The notes beneath the pieces were generated by a model. It worked only from the letters and a program-made list of their open reading frames with translations. It ran no database searches and was not told the origin of the DNA. A program made the position numbers and the translations under genes. This document shows, piece after piece, positions 1-13,208 of a stretch of 64,000 bases of DNA (within the stretch, counting starts at the first letter, position 1; every line of letters starts with the position of its first letter). Source of the DNA: Pardosa pseudoannulata (lineage: Eukaryota > Arthropoda > Arachnida > Araneae > Lycosidae); NCBI GenBank assembly GCA_032207245.1, contig CM063498.1, positions 52,311,339 to 52,375,338 on the forward strand. The letters run 5' to 3'.

Positions 1-495
1 AATGTGATTTCTCAAAAAGTTCTTAAAATATTGTGTTGGAAATTATTATGAATGCTTTTAAGAGTGTTTACTACTGAATGACCTAACCGCTTTAAATTTG
101 GATAATTTTTAATGATGTTACACTCATAGTTAGATATAAAGGTAATGAAAATTTGTTAAAAATTCAATGTGTATGATTTTGAAGGACCAAAATTTTTTTA
201 CCAAATGTAAATTAAGCAAAGATTTTAAGTGATTCACTAGTCCAGTGTATAAGAAATGTGTTGCATGACAAAATATTGAAATAATTTAATTTATTAAAAA
301 ATTAGACCTTTTGAAACCCCCTGATTTTTTTACTAAATTTTCTTCATTTATTAGAAATTTTATAAAAACTTCTCCAGGAATAAATTTTTTAAGTGCAATT
401 ATCTATGATAATATAAAAAATAAATCTAAAAATGTAAAAACATGAACTAGTTTCTACATTTAAAGAAAAAAGTTCTCCAAACGTAGATGGATACC
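1..495. mobile_element. Right part of a TTAA-flanked MITE (copy 1, cut by window edge)
   Basis: Positions 1 to about 228 and 340-495 match the complete copy at 17061-17902 almost base for base. The right end reads GATGGATACC followed by TTAA at 496-499. About 105 bp (roughly 229-335) is present here but absent from copy 2. Only the right-hand part is in the window. No coding sequence is visible. Confidence 0.8.
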
Positions 496-1229
496 TTAAG
501 TCAAGATAAAGTCTAAGAAGGATGCTGAATAAATATTTAAACATTCAACTAACTTAGGTTTTACAATGTCTTTTTTTAACATGTTGTACTATTTTAAATA
601 TTTAAAAAAAATAGCCCCAGCACTTAGTTATTTTATAAAATCTTGGAAATAGTTTCTGTTTTGTTTAGAAAAGGTAAAGAGTAAGGAAATGCACATAAAT
701 TATCGAAAGAATTGGTAAAAATTTTAATTTAAAAAAAAATTATGTTTTTTGATATTTAAATCTTATTTTAAAGTATTTTTTTATTAATTTAACATTACAA
801 ATAAAGTCATTTAAGTTAGGATTAAATTTATTATGATTAATTTTTAAGTTTTTGTTTTGTCTTGAATTTAGTAAGTATAGTCAGTCACTGATGGCACTCT
901 AAAGTCATGTTTACTTTTGAGTTCTGATGTATGAAAGAAAATCTGCACCCACAGAATAAATGTATTTTTTAAATCTTTTATTTTTCATTGGATTATACAT
1001 CTTTTGATTTATAAATTTTACTTCTAAATCATCCAAAGGTTGGTTTGAAGGAAGAAAAAATCAGTAAGGCTGTTATTTTTAAAATTTCTTAAGGATGATG
1101 TACAATTTTATTTTTATTTTTAATGTAACCAATGCTTACTACCTTAGTTTGGTTTATCTAAAGCTAAGATAATCATATATAGTTTTATTATCCAAATTAC
1201 TTTTTTAATGTATGCAATATTATATATAT

Positions 1230-2065
1230 CAGGGGTGGCCACACTTTTGGGATCTGTGGTCTACTCCACATTTAAAAAATTGAAGGTGGTCTACCAATGG
1301 CAGAGCTACATTAACGTAATGTACATGTTTATATATTTATTTTCGGTAACAAGAAAATATGGTGTAAATTATCTAATTTTTCTAAAACAACTTAATATTA
1401 ATATTTACAAAATAAAAATTTACTGACGAAAATAATCAAAGTATTCTTATATCAAAAATTGACCATCCTATTCACTTCGTTTAGTTGAAATTGGGCACTG
1501 TATATCTGCGACAAGTTTATCATATTGTGGAAGGCACGAGCTTATTGCAATGCGTAAACATGAAATTAAATGTTCATCTCTTAAACACAACCGGTGTTTG
1601 GTTTTTATGGCGTTCATGGTTGAAAAAGTAGATTAGCAAAGATACGTTGATCCAAAGTTTGATTTCAAATACAAAATCAATTTGTAAATATTTGGAAACG
1701 TTTCCTCAAAAATTAATCTCCAAAAATCAATATCGCTAGATGCTCTGGATTTAAGAAATATATTGAATCAGAACCACATAATGATTATATGGTACTGATT
1801 CGATTATATTATAACCTAAGCATCCCACTTTGTCAAGTTGTTTCTATTTAATTCTTCTTTGTAAAACGACAAATTCATTGTATTATTTTTCAGTTTGTTT
1901 TAGGTTTTAAAGTTAAACTGTAGTAAATTTTTTTAAAAAAATAATTCATTAATTCTATGTCATAAGTCATAAATTAAATTGTTAATATCCGAGGTCATTA
2001 TCAGGATGGTCGCGAGGACTACCTAAAATGGCTTTGCGGTCAACCAGTCGATGTTTTGGCCCCCC

Positions 2066-2068
<3 letters not shown>
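1230..2068 (-). mobile_element. Internally deleted hAT-type DNA transposon
   Basis: The ends are CAGGGGTGGCCACACTTT on the left and the complement of CAGGGGGGGCCAAAAC on the right, typical of animal hAT elements. Both flanks are (TA)n, so an 8-bp AT-rich target duplication is possible but cannot be distinguished from microsatellite. A minus-strand C-terminal transposase fragment survives inside at 1468-1632. At 839 bp it is far too short to be autonomous. Confidence 0.75.
1468..1632 (-). pseudogene. hAT transposase C-terminal fragment
   Basis: The minus strand reads STFSTMNAIKTKHRLCLRDE then HLISCLRIAISSCLPQYDKL and on to a TAG stop. This resembles the end of the hAT dimerisation domain in ZBED/GTF2IRD2-like transposases (the pattern ...KSK-R-RL-DEHL-SCLR-A...). 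Everything upstream in the transposase, including the catalytic region, is missing. Confidence 0.7.

Positions 2069-2098
<30 letters not shown>
2069..2098. repeat. (TA)15 microsatellite
   Basis: Uninterrupted AT dinucleotide run directly abutting the right end of the hAT element. Confidence 0.95.
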
Positions 2099-2100
<2 letters not shown>

Positions 2101-2571
2101 CAAATTAAATTAAATGCATTAAATATGATTTTTTATCCCTCCTAAACAAACTCTTACATTCACTTTTTCCTGTTGTTCACAAACATAAAAACTATTTATT
2201 CATCAAACTAGTTTTAAAGCAGTAGTATTTATAAAAAAAATATAGTGAAAATATTACTGATTTGATGTCAGATTAAGAGAAAATCCTGAAAGTAATCTGA
2301 TTTAGTCAGAAATTTCATTGGAGGGATTAAAGGAAGGATATTTAAACTTTTTTTCCTTTGCAAATGCTAAAGTAAGAGTTATTGTGCCTTCTAATTCCAC
2401 TGATTGCAACCTGTATTCATGAAATAATAACAAAATAATAAAAAATTCTTGATGTAAATCAATGATTAAAAAAATCAGTGATTAAAATAAATTTATATTA
2501 AGATGATATAAATCCACCAACCGTGGTTATCATTAAATTATTAGAACAATATCTGGAGGGGAGGAAGCATT

Positions 2572-2577
2572 TTTATT
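2572..2577 (-). promoter_or_regulatory. Candidate CNOT9 polyadenylation signal
   Basis: AATAAA on the minus strand about 180 bp past the CNOT9 stop codon. The motif is common in A+T-rich DNA, so the assignment rests on position only. Confidence 0.4.
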
Positions 2578-2754
2578 TACAACAGTATACATAACAGATC
2601 AAATAAAACCAAAACATCATTACAGTTTTAAAATCATATTCTTTTGACAGAAACTCTACATAGCCAAATATCAATCCATCAACCATAACATATGAAATGC
2701 TAATATAAAAATAGAATCAACAATAAAATCATGAAGTAATTCATAGAATTTAAT

Positions 2755-2923
2755 TTATGGCGGCATTGAATATGTAAGGCGTTCATCTGACACAGGAGCT
2801 GTTTCAAGATTTTTCAGCAACTGGCTAAGCCAGTGCTTAGTTGACTTGTCTTCCTTCAAACAGTTGGCAAAGGTATTATCTTTGAGATGGTCTGGAAGAC
2901 ATTGTCGCAAAGCTTCTCGAGCA
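2755..2923 (-). CDS. CNOT9: CNOT9 coding exon 9 (stop codon)
   Basis: 169 nt from a CTTTAG acceptor to TAA (2757-2755). It encodes [20 protein letters not shown] and continues to the C terminus SMPP. The tail after the conserved WL-QLLKNL block differs from vertebrates, as is common at this end. Confidence 0.95.
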
Positions 2924-5900
2924 CTAAAGGTTTCAGTAAAAAGAAAAGTCTTATTATATTGAATAAGAAGATATAAAAAAGCAAATTTTTTAAATAATAT
3001 GTAAACTCCTTATTTGATTATAAATATGAAATGATTAAAATTTTAACACCAAGATTAACTACTAAAGATCATCATATTTATATGGTGGCTCCCCTTTAGT
3101 AATTCTATACAAGGATTTCTAATACAAGTTCAGTTAACAAACATAATATTTTCTTTACAGAAAAGTTTTTGGCTTTATTAATTACAAAACATTAAGATTT
3201 CTTAAATTAAAAAAAGCATCAAAAGAGAGTAAAAATATTCTTTTGAAGTACACAAATTTACACAGTTTTTACATTCTTTTTGAAAATAACATGAATTAAA
3301 AAAAATGCCAAAACAAAAACAATACCTTTGTTTGACTTATTTAAAACAAAAGACATGATGTTTCACATTTAATGGGACAGAAAGAATAGCATAATACAAA
3401 TTCAGTAATTGATTTAATTAGCTTAAACAAGTTAATTCTGAAACTACAGCTATACAAATTTTATTTGGCAACATAAAAAGATCTTCTGCTAATGAAATCA
3501 CAAATAAAGAACTGTTTAATAAAGGAAACTGGTTAATCCATGTAAGAGAAAGAGTACTGCATTTTGAAATATGACAAAACAATCATTTATCAAAGACATT
3601 TTTGGACAAAATTTGATAGAAAACCACTTGACTGTGACAACATTGAAATGGGGACAAGCAGTTTCACGATGTGGGCTATTAATGTAAGAAAACCAATCTT
3701 TGATGAACAGCAGCCAAAAGTGAAGACGTTGAAAAAAATCCTTAAATGATCTTAAGAAGTCTCATAAAATCAACAGGTTGTGCAAGTTCTGAACACAATG
3801 TGCTTCATACGACAGTATGTTGTGTTAGAGAAACACTGAGAATTTCAGCCTTAGACCTTTTAGATGGTGATGGCTTTGTTAAAACCTGACAAACTGTTGC
3901 ACAAAGCTTTTTGTGAATATTTTCAATATAAACTGGAAGTAGATGGTTTTTCAAACAAACTTGTGCTAACAGATGGAACAACTTTTTAGTTTTCTAGCAA
4001 AATAAATTGCTATAATTTTATTTTTCTTTGTGGAAAAATTTATCAATAGGTGCATATACTAAGATATGCCATTAAAGTGGTTATTCCCTTAGTTGGAGAA
4101 ATTGTTCCTGGTTTCATTCTGCAGCAAGATGGTGCTTCACCACATCAACACAAAAACATGTCAACATTTGACCAATAATCTACCCTATTACTGGATAGGG
4201 CATTCTAGGTCAAACAATATAACATTACTTTGTTGGCCACCAAGATCCCCAGATCTATCTGTTTGTGATTTTTGTTTTCTGTGGGATTTTTCTTCAGTCA
4301 AAGTGTTTATATGTCAATTTCTCCAAAACTTACTGTAAATGAAACATTTAAATCCTTAACAGAGGATATTTTATCATAAGTTTGGCAGGTATGGGAATAT
4401 TGCATATATATTTGGTTTGGTTTTGGAGCACTATGGTCTACTTTTTGAAACATGAAGGCTAATGAGACCGGGACCTACTGCTTAAAGCCGATTCCGAACG
4501 GCTACGAACATCCATGCCACAGTGGGATTCGAACCCACGAACTCTGGTCCCGAAGGCCAGCAACCTAACCATTCGGCCATCGTTCGGCTGCATAGATATT
4601 TGCTGTGTCACAAGAGGGATACACATAAGATATCTATAAAAATCTGGATAATTATACTTTCACTGTAAATTTGATTTATCAAAACAAAGTAATTACAGCA
4701 TTCATAGGAATGATTTCTTTATTGGCACTTATCAGGTTACTATTATTACTTTAACACCACCAGTGACTGACATAACACAATAATTTCATACAGTGATCTG
4801 AAGATTAATATCATGCTGAATAAATTCAAACTTTATTTAATTAAAAGTATACTAAATTAAAATTAAAAAAAAAATTTTTTTTAATGAACAAATTTAGTAA
4901 CTTTAAGACATGAAAGCAGCAAAAACACTAAACCCAAATGCTTAGCAGAGAGGATTAATTTCTATTATATAATATATTCATTATTTTAGCTTTAAAAAAT
5001 AATAAATTGCTCAGTTGAAGATTTATTTTTTCTCACAGAATTCTTGACAGGTATATTATTTCACAAATTAGAATAAAAAGATTAAATAAACAAATAAATA
5101 AACTAAAACTTGTTTATATCTCATGGAAAAAAATAGCAAAAATAACAAGATGCACAAAACTGTTACAGAGAATTTTTAATATTATAAGTTTGCTGTATTT
5201 AAGACAGCTAGTAAAGAGCAGCTATTCTCTGAGGTGCATGTTACAAAGTTGAAATGTAACAAATCTTTTGCCATGGATGAAAGTTGATGAATCAGGACAA
5301 ATAGCTATATTTTAGGACATTTAAGGATTACTTTTTCAATAATTTTAGGACAAATATAACCCTTGATTATATATATATTTCCAGTGCAGAGGCACTTGTC
5401 TTCATCAGGATTCATCTGTACTATTCTGATAAATTGTTGACCATTTTATAATTGGAGCACCATATGGGCAATCTACTTAAGTCCCTGTATAACAAACAAA
5501 TTACATCCAAGTCTTATACAGGATTCAAACCCAAGCCCACTGGATAGAAGTGCAACATATTAAGCACTATTCAATATGGATGGCAAAATGATTAGCGATA
5601 TTAATTTTAACATTATGTTAAAGAGAGTTCTTTTTTATTTGTTTATGTACAGCACAGAAGAAAAGATAATATAGGATATCATACGCATGTGGAAAAATAA
5701 CCTTAAAATATGAATTATCCTAAAAAAATTACAATATTATTCAAGATCACAGTTTTAATTGAATGCAGAAACAAGCTTTAGTCATTATAGAAATTTTAAC
5801 TATTTTAATCTTACAATAATGTATCTTAGTTCACAATTCAAGACAGTGTGATTAATAAATTAATAAATTGAAAAGGATTTCTTACCGAGGATTGTCTGAA

Positions 5901-8900
5901 AGACGGAGGTAACAACGAATAACATGTTTTAACAAGCGAGCAGACTGCTCTTTGGCCAAGGATAATACCATCTTACCCTATAAAAGAAGTTTTAAAATGA
6001 AAGGAAATTAAACTGACAGTAATTTCTTTAAAAATCAAAAGTATACTTATATTTAATACATCTTTAAGTGCTACAGTGGCTTCTAATTTTTATAATGAAA
6101 GCAGAATTGTTTATGCATGAACCTTTATTGAATATAACTTATGAAACACTGAAAATTAATATAAGAGGATATTTGCATCATTAAAACAGTCAACATTAAA
6201 AGAGCCTTATTGATATTCTTTATTTAATTTTAATGACTTGATTTCTCTCCCTATAGTAAGTTTACTTTTTAAAAGTTTAGACTGTAGTATATGATACCAT
6301 ATACAGGGATTCAAAATATATGCTGCTTAAAAATTTATTAAATTTAATATAATTTACTAAAAAAATTTCTCAGTGTTAGAATTCCAAGTTTTTTAATGTT
6401 AATTCCAAAAATTTATTTTAAATCTTATATGTATTAATGCCTATGCCATTTTTAAGATCACTTGCATTTTAAAAATTATTTAATAAAAATGTTTAAAAGT
6501 GAGCATTATGCAACCTGGATTAGATGTCAATAATTTATCAAATCACAGAATTTGGAATTATTCTGATAATAAATTAATCTGATAATATTAAATAAAATAA
6601 TTATCACTTAATATATACATGCAATGAATTTCTCACATGCCATGTGATTTTGTTATGTACAAATTTTGTGACTAGCCAATGAAACTCTTAGAATTTGGCT
6701 GGAAACTACCATCAATACTGGACATACCTCAATAAGATTATTAGTATTTTGTCAGCCATGATATGTTATTGTTATGTTCTGTTTAGTAAAATATTTTTTA
6801 TTTTAGTAGGAAAGTTTGCCTACACATATATGAAACTCTCTCGTGTATATATATGTTGTTTACTGAAAAATTACATATACTTGGATTTTAAAAGAAACTT
6901 GTTTGAATTTAACAGACTTCATTTGATATTTCAAGTACAGATTTATACTTCAACGCATTGATTCCTGCCAATTTGAAATGTTCTCATTAGATCTACACAA
7001 TTTCACTCAAAGTAGCTTTATAACTAGCAAAATAAGCTATTCTAAGGGGATAAGCACCTTTACTTTCAGAGATTTGCTGTAATCATAATCTAGCAGTCAA
7101 CTGTTTAGTGATCATATGTTTAAGTTTACATTAATACTACTAAATACTTTTTTGTTTGTTTCATCTGAATTTTACTACTATTATAAATACTTTTTTTTAT
7201 ATAAAAGATGGATTCAAGAAAAAGAAAAGAAAATTTTTGCAGATATTGAATGAATTGGACAATGAAACAATCAAAGAGCATTATAACTAAAAATAGAGAG
7301 AAATATAACTAAACTGTGAACAAGAAGATAAGAAATTCATATTTTACATGATGAAAGTTAGCAAGAATTTGTATTATTTGAACTGAATATTGAAAGTTAC
7401 ATTAATTTGCTTGAATTTATTAAAGGAATTATAATAATATACTTGTTTTTAAGTCAGAGCCTATAAGTTTTACGATTAGTAACAGATTAACATTGATTTA
7501 AGTTTAGTGATCTGTGGTTAGTTAATAGATCATTATTGATTCACAGAAATGTCATTGAAAAACTAGCATTGCTGTTACTCTTAATTCGTATTTTTTGTGT
7601 TTTCCTATATACATTATAAACTCCAATAGCATGACAATTCTAAATCACATATGTACCAACCTGGTAAAAATGGAATGCATAAAATAGAGTGCAAGTAACA
7701 TTTTTCTCAGTCATTTGCATTAACCCATAAATAACATTTTCCCTCCAAAATAATTCAGTACAATAACTGCAGTTATGACATAAATGAATACAAATACATA
7801 TTGATTAAATCAAATAACTTCCTCTTGAGCACTCAGAGATTAAAAAAAATTTTTCACAAGGTTAAAAAATTTTAAAACAGAAGTATGAGACTATTAAAAT
7901 TTTTATTACATCACTTTTCAAAATTTTGAGAGATAAAAATTATTTACAATTAAAACAACTCAAACTTCCTAGCATATTAATTACTGGTATGCTATTTTAA
8001 AATTGAATTAGGGTAAGCTTTTTTTTTTTTCTTTTGCTCATTTAACAGAGTCTTAGGAAAACATATGTGGTTAAGTCACAGGGAAAATATAAAAGACAGC
8101 AAATAGTCAAAATTGTGTTACAAAAGACAGCTTACACATAAAAGTATATAGCTTGGTTAAAATACCTATTTTTTTGCATAATGCATGAAAGTTTGCAGGT
8201 ATGAAACCATTTATTGGTTTTATTTGTTTATAAACAAAAGAACTGTCAGTAAAAAAATTGTAATGAAAAAAAAATAATAAAAAGTTATGATAAAAAAGAT
8301 AAATACAATAGTTTGAAGAGATACGTCAACAATTTTGCATGATAAAATAGGTATAGAGAATATTTTGTAACAAATACATTAAAGAAAAACTATTAATATT
8401 TTTTCTGAGAAACAAAGAGTGTTATACCAAAATCATTGCAACATGAGAAAATCTTTCATAAGTTTGACAAATATAATTTAGGCCTGTTTCATCCAGCAAA
8501 ATTTTCTGCAGAATAAATGTGGCAACCTAAAAAAAATGAAAAAAAATTGAAACTATTTCTTATGGATTCAGATAACAATTCCACAATCATACAAGATTTC
8601 AAAATTATTTACCTTGAATATTCAAACATTTACAGTCGACTTCTTAAAAGTACAATAATAAAAGTTTTCAAACTCTTTTATTTGTTTACAAATATTTTTT
8701 TTTATTTACTAGAATTAAAAATTAATAACTTCTTTCCTCACATTTAAATCCTGAAAGTAGGTTTATGGTTAGAATTTAAAATTTAATACCTCACTATCAC
8801 ACATCCAATATTTCTCCTAACAATATTTAGATAGTTTTAAGATAAATAAATAAGTATATAAATAAAAGAGTTTCTTTTTTAAGTTAGTGAATTTAATTTA

Positions 8901-11232
8901 TTAATTTTTTATGAAATGATATAACTGCTTAAAGAGACATTTTTATGCATTTTATATTCTATTTAATATCCAGTTCTATAATTTAATAAAATGAGAATGT
9001 TTATTTTAAACCATTTTTAAAATTTTTATCTGAAACATTCTGCATTGCCTGAGCATATATGAGTTTACGTATACAAACAGAAACACGTAAGTGTACTTTT
9101 ATTTTTACATGAAAGCGTGTATTTTAATCTACTTTTCCCCATATTTTTTACCAATATTAAGGTATTTGTCATATTATACTACCAATTATTGAATTCCTTT
9201 CTCACAGAAATCTGCTGCCTGATTTGATAAGAGTTGCAACACTGCAGTTCTTAAAACTTGCAGAAACTATTCAATAAAAATGAAGTGACAAATTATTTGT
9301 TTTCTCAAAAATTTCCATCAAATCTTCAGTAACAGCAGAAGACTGTTTACTTAGTTCCTCTTCCTGCACATTTAAAGGGCCATTTTAAAAGGCTCTAACT
9401 TATTTTCTTACCATTTTTTGCATTCGTGTTTTCTTTATACACTTCTCTGATCTACTAATGAATGTTATGTGCAAAAAGAAAAGGAATAACAGAACATATT
9501 TCATAGCCAGTAAGATTTCCAATTGACGGAGGCATTTAAAATACTCAAACAAATATGAACATGTTCAAATTCTTTCATAATAGCATCTAATTCTATGCAC
9601 ATACATGGAGCATAAGCATAGTCCAGTAGTTGCTGAATTTAAAAATGGTACTTACTTAAAAAAACATATATTATATGCTTGTGTGTGTGTATATATATAT
9701 ATATGTTTCTAAAACTAACATTTAATAATAAGATATTTACAGCTCGTTAAATACAGAATGATAGTTAATAAAAAAACCTTAAACAATTATATTTTATTGT
9801 TGGAAATTAAATTCAGATATAAATCATAAAATAAATTTAATTGCAATACATACTGTTTTTGACAGTTCACTTCCAGTTTCCATAATTCGGAGGCATAAAG
9901 GAATTATTTCAGTAGATAGCAAAAAATTTATCACTTCTTGTTCATCAGTCTAAAGAATGAAGAAAGACAAAAAGGGAAATATTTAAGTTTGTTGTTCAAG
10001 CGTAAATATTCTGACAAATGGTAAAATTATCAAAGTACTTCTAAATTAAAAAAAGAGTAAGTTATTACTTTAACAAGGGCACCAATAACACCAAGACTTG
10101 TGAGTCGAAGATATTCAAATGGCCTTGTTTTGCTTACAGTGTGTAGAAATGGATATAAATATAATGGTGTATTAGCTGAAATAGATAAAAGATCATAAAC
10201 ACAATGTAGTTCAGAAATTATAGTGAAAAAGAGTTATTGGAATAGACTTAATTATTTTAAACAATTATAAAAGGTGAAAAGTATTTGACTATATATAACA
10301 GTATTGTTGATACACATGTGTACACACACATATATGTCAAGTTGTGATACTAACAAAATTGAAGACATTTTGAACAAACTAACACTGAAATAAACAGAGA
10401 TTTTTATTTCTTAAGGATTCTAACATGGCATATAACAAGGTGCCAAATCACCAGACAAAAAACAACTCTCCAACAAGGAGCAACTAGTCAACTGATTTTA
10501 ATTGTTCTGCCTCTAATTCTGACGGACTCTCTCCACTTAAATAGCCTAAATCACACCAAGATCCTTGCACATTAGGAAAGAGTTTGCTCGCTTTTTATTA
10601 ATATACTTTTAATTTAATTTTCAAAACCTGACATATATATAATAAAAATATTTTTGCGAAATTTTAGACATGAGAATGAATATCTTGAAAAGAACAGCAT
10701 CATATGATAATGATATAGTTTTAATTTATGTAAAAAAAAAGAATAGAGGTCATAATTATAAAAATTAATGATTTAAAAGCCTGATTTTCAGTATTGAAAT
10801 TGAATTTCTGCTATACTAATAACCAGTTTATCAATCCAAATCAAACCAAAATCATGGTGAATGAACTTAATACCTTAATACATTTCTATAGTTTAAAGCA
10901 TACAATTAAATACCTAATATTCTATTATAACAGTATATAGTTAGTTTTAAATACTGCTGTAATAAAATATCATTTATGGTATTTGTTTAATATTTTTGAT
11001 TGTGATGAAACACAACTTTGGTGAATGTAACATTTAAAATACTTTTAGATAAAAATGACTAGTAAACATTCTTTGATTGAATGGTTAGACGGATTATAAG
11101 AAAACTAAATTAAAAAAAAAAATTGTGCTGTATCAAATTCAATATAACTTTTTCAGTATAAGACATAAAGGTGTAATTCTGTTTAAATTAAAACTGATCT
11201 AAAGTATTATTACTTTTCTTTATTTTAAAGCA

Positions 11233-11291
<59 letters not shown>

Positions 11292-13151
11292 TATATATAA
11301 TTTATATATATATATACATACACATAGAGATATTTGTGTGAAACAAAACAAACAAAAAAGAGTTAGATTTATACACCAAGAACATTATTGAATGAGATTT
11401 GAAGAGAGGGAGGACGTGGAGGTAAATGATTTGAGGATGTAAGTGATCTACACTTACAGAAAAACAATAAAAAAAAATCATTAAAAATATGAAAGCATGT
11501 TAAAGTCATTTAAAAAGATTAAATTTTACTCGAAAAAAGATAAATTAAAAACAGATTATCCTAAATCCTCAAAATTTCTTCTTTAACCCTTTTATGCCTA
11601 CTGTCATGTACATGTGCCAGGAAAAAATGCACTCACTTCCCAGTCGACATGCTGGCGTGCCAGAGTGTTTTCTCGTTCACCCCCGACCATCACATATTTG
11701 TACTAGTGTTCTGGAACTTTTTAAAAACTATAACTTTTGACACAAGATGACATTGTATGTACATATGGTTGTAGATACAAGTAGATTTGACCTTGTACTC
11801 AATATGAGAGTAGTATGACACACATACATGTGGTTTTTGATTATATAAACATCAGGGGAAAGGAATGTTTCCGAATGACATGTTTTATGATGTCTCTTTA
11901 AATTTGCACATGGTGTTTGTTTATAGTAAGTAGGGGAGTTTTATTTTTGCTACAGCGTTGTGTATTTCGGTTTGCAGCCCAGTTTTAGTGGAGAATTAGA
12001 TCTGACAGACTTGATTTTTTTTCTCTTTTTCTTGTTAGATTTTCAAAGTGTCGAAGGTGCTTAACTGAACTTGAAATAGCTGAAATGATGCAAAATATTT
12101 CAGATTTTGATTCTGAAACAGATTAGGATAGTAGTAATAGTGACACTATAATATATTCTGATTGTTCTGTTCATAATGGATCTAGTGATTCTAATGATGA
12201 GGAGGACATTTCTGACAAAGATGATGACGATGCTTCGTTTTTTCACATTCCCAGAAAAATCCTCCAAAACGGCAAATGAGTTACTACGAGTGCAAGGACT
12301 GTAACATAGGATTGTGCGTAGATCCCTGTTTTTAAAATTTTTCAAACGAAAAATTATTTTAAATAACATAATATTCAGTTTTGTAATGTTAAGTCATTAA
12401 ATAGTAAGAAAAGAATTAAAAAAAATGGTGTAAAATATATATTTACATAAGAAATAGCTTAAGTAAATAAAGTATATATAAACATATATAAATCACATTC
12501 CATTTAAATACTTTACGCGCATTAAAAAAAGCTTTCGCAATCATTAAATAATAATTTCTAATTAAAAAAATGCCCATACACATGAAAATGATGTCTCTTT
12601 TCTTTTAGTGTTAAACTTTAACTGCTTTTGTGTGGTCTGTTCGACAGACTCCAAAACCTTCATCACTAAGCATTTCTACACTTTAAAGCTGTTAATGACT
12701 GTTGCCTTTGTCATCCTTTTTTTTATGGAAGACAACACCCTGCATGCTTTGATTCACTTTCAAAATAAAGGAGTAAAAAGAAAAAATTAGTAATTTTATT
12801 TTTCAGGATATCTGATGATGGTTAGTGTAAAATCTCCTAAATTCCAGGGTCTCCTCACAGCACAAACACTCCTGTATATATGATATATATACATGCTTTA
12901 AAATAGAGAAATACTTGGTGGTGAGCACCTAAGTGAGGGCAAGCCCACATGCAATCTTAACATATTTGTTTTCTATACTCCATATGAAAAAGATTTTAAT
13001 CAACTGTATAATTTAAAATAAAATGAACAAAAAAAAATCTGCATAAAAATGATTTTCTCCCTTTTTTATTTACATTATTACATTTACTAAATGTAAAATC
13101 ACATTCAAATTGGTACAAATTTTCTACTATTAAAAATCTAATATAAATATA

Positions 13152-13208
<57 letters not shown>

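Noticed and set aside
4480..4590. A functional tRNA gene on the minus strand
   Set aside because: Good A- and B-boxes, but the acceptor stem does not pair, a non-tRNA body follows, and the same unit recurs elsewhere with target duplications: a SINE.
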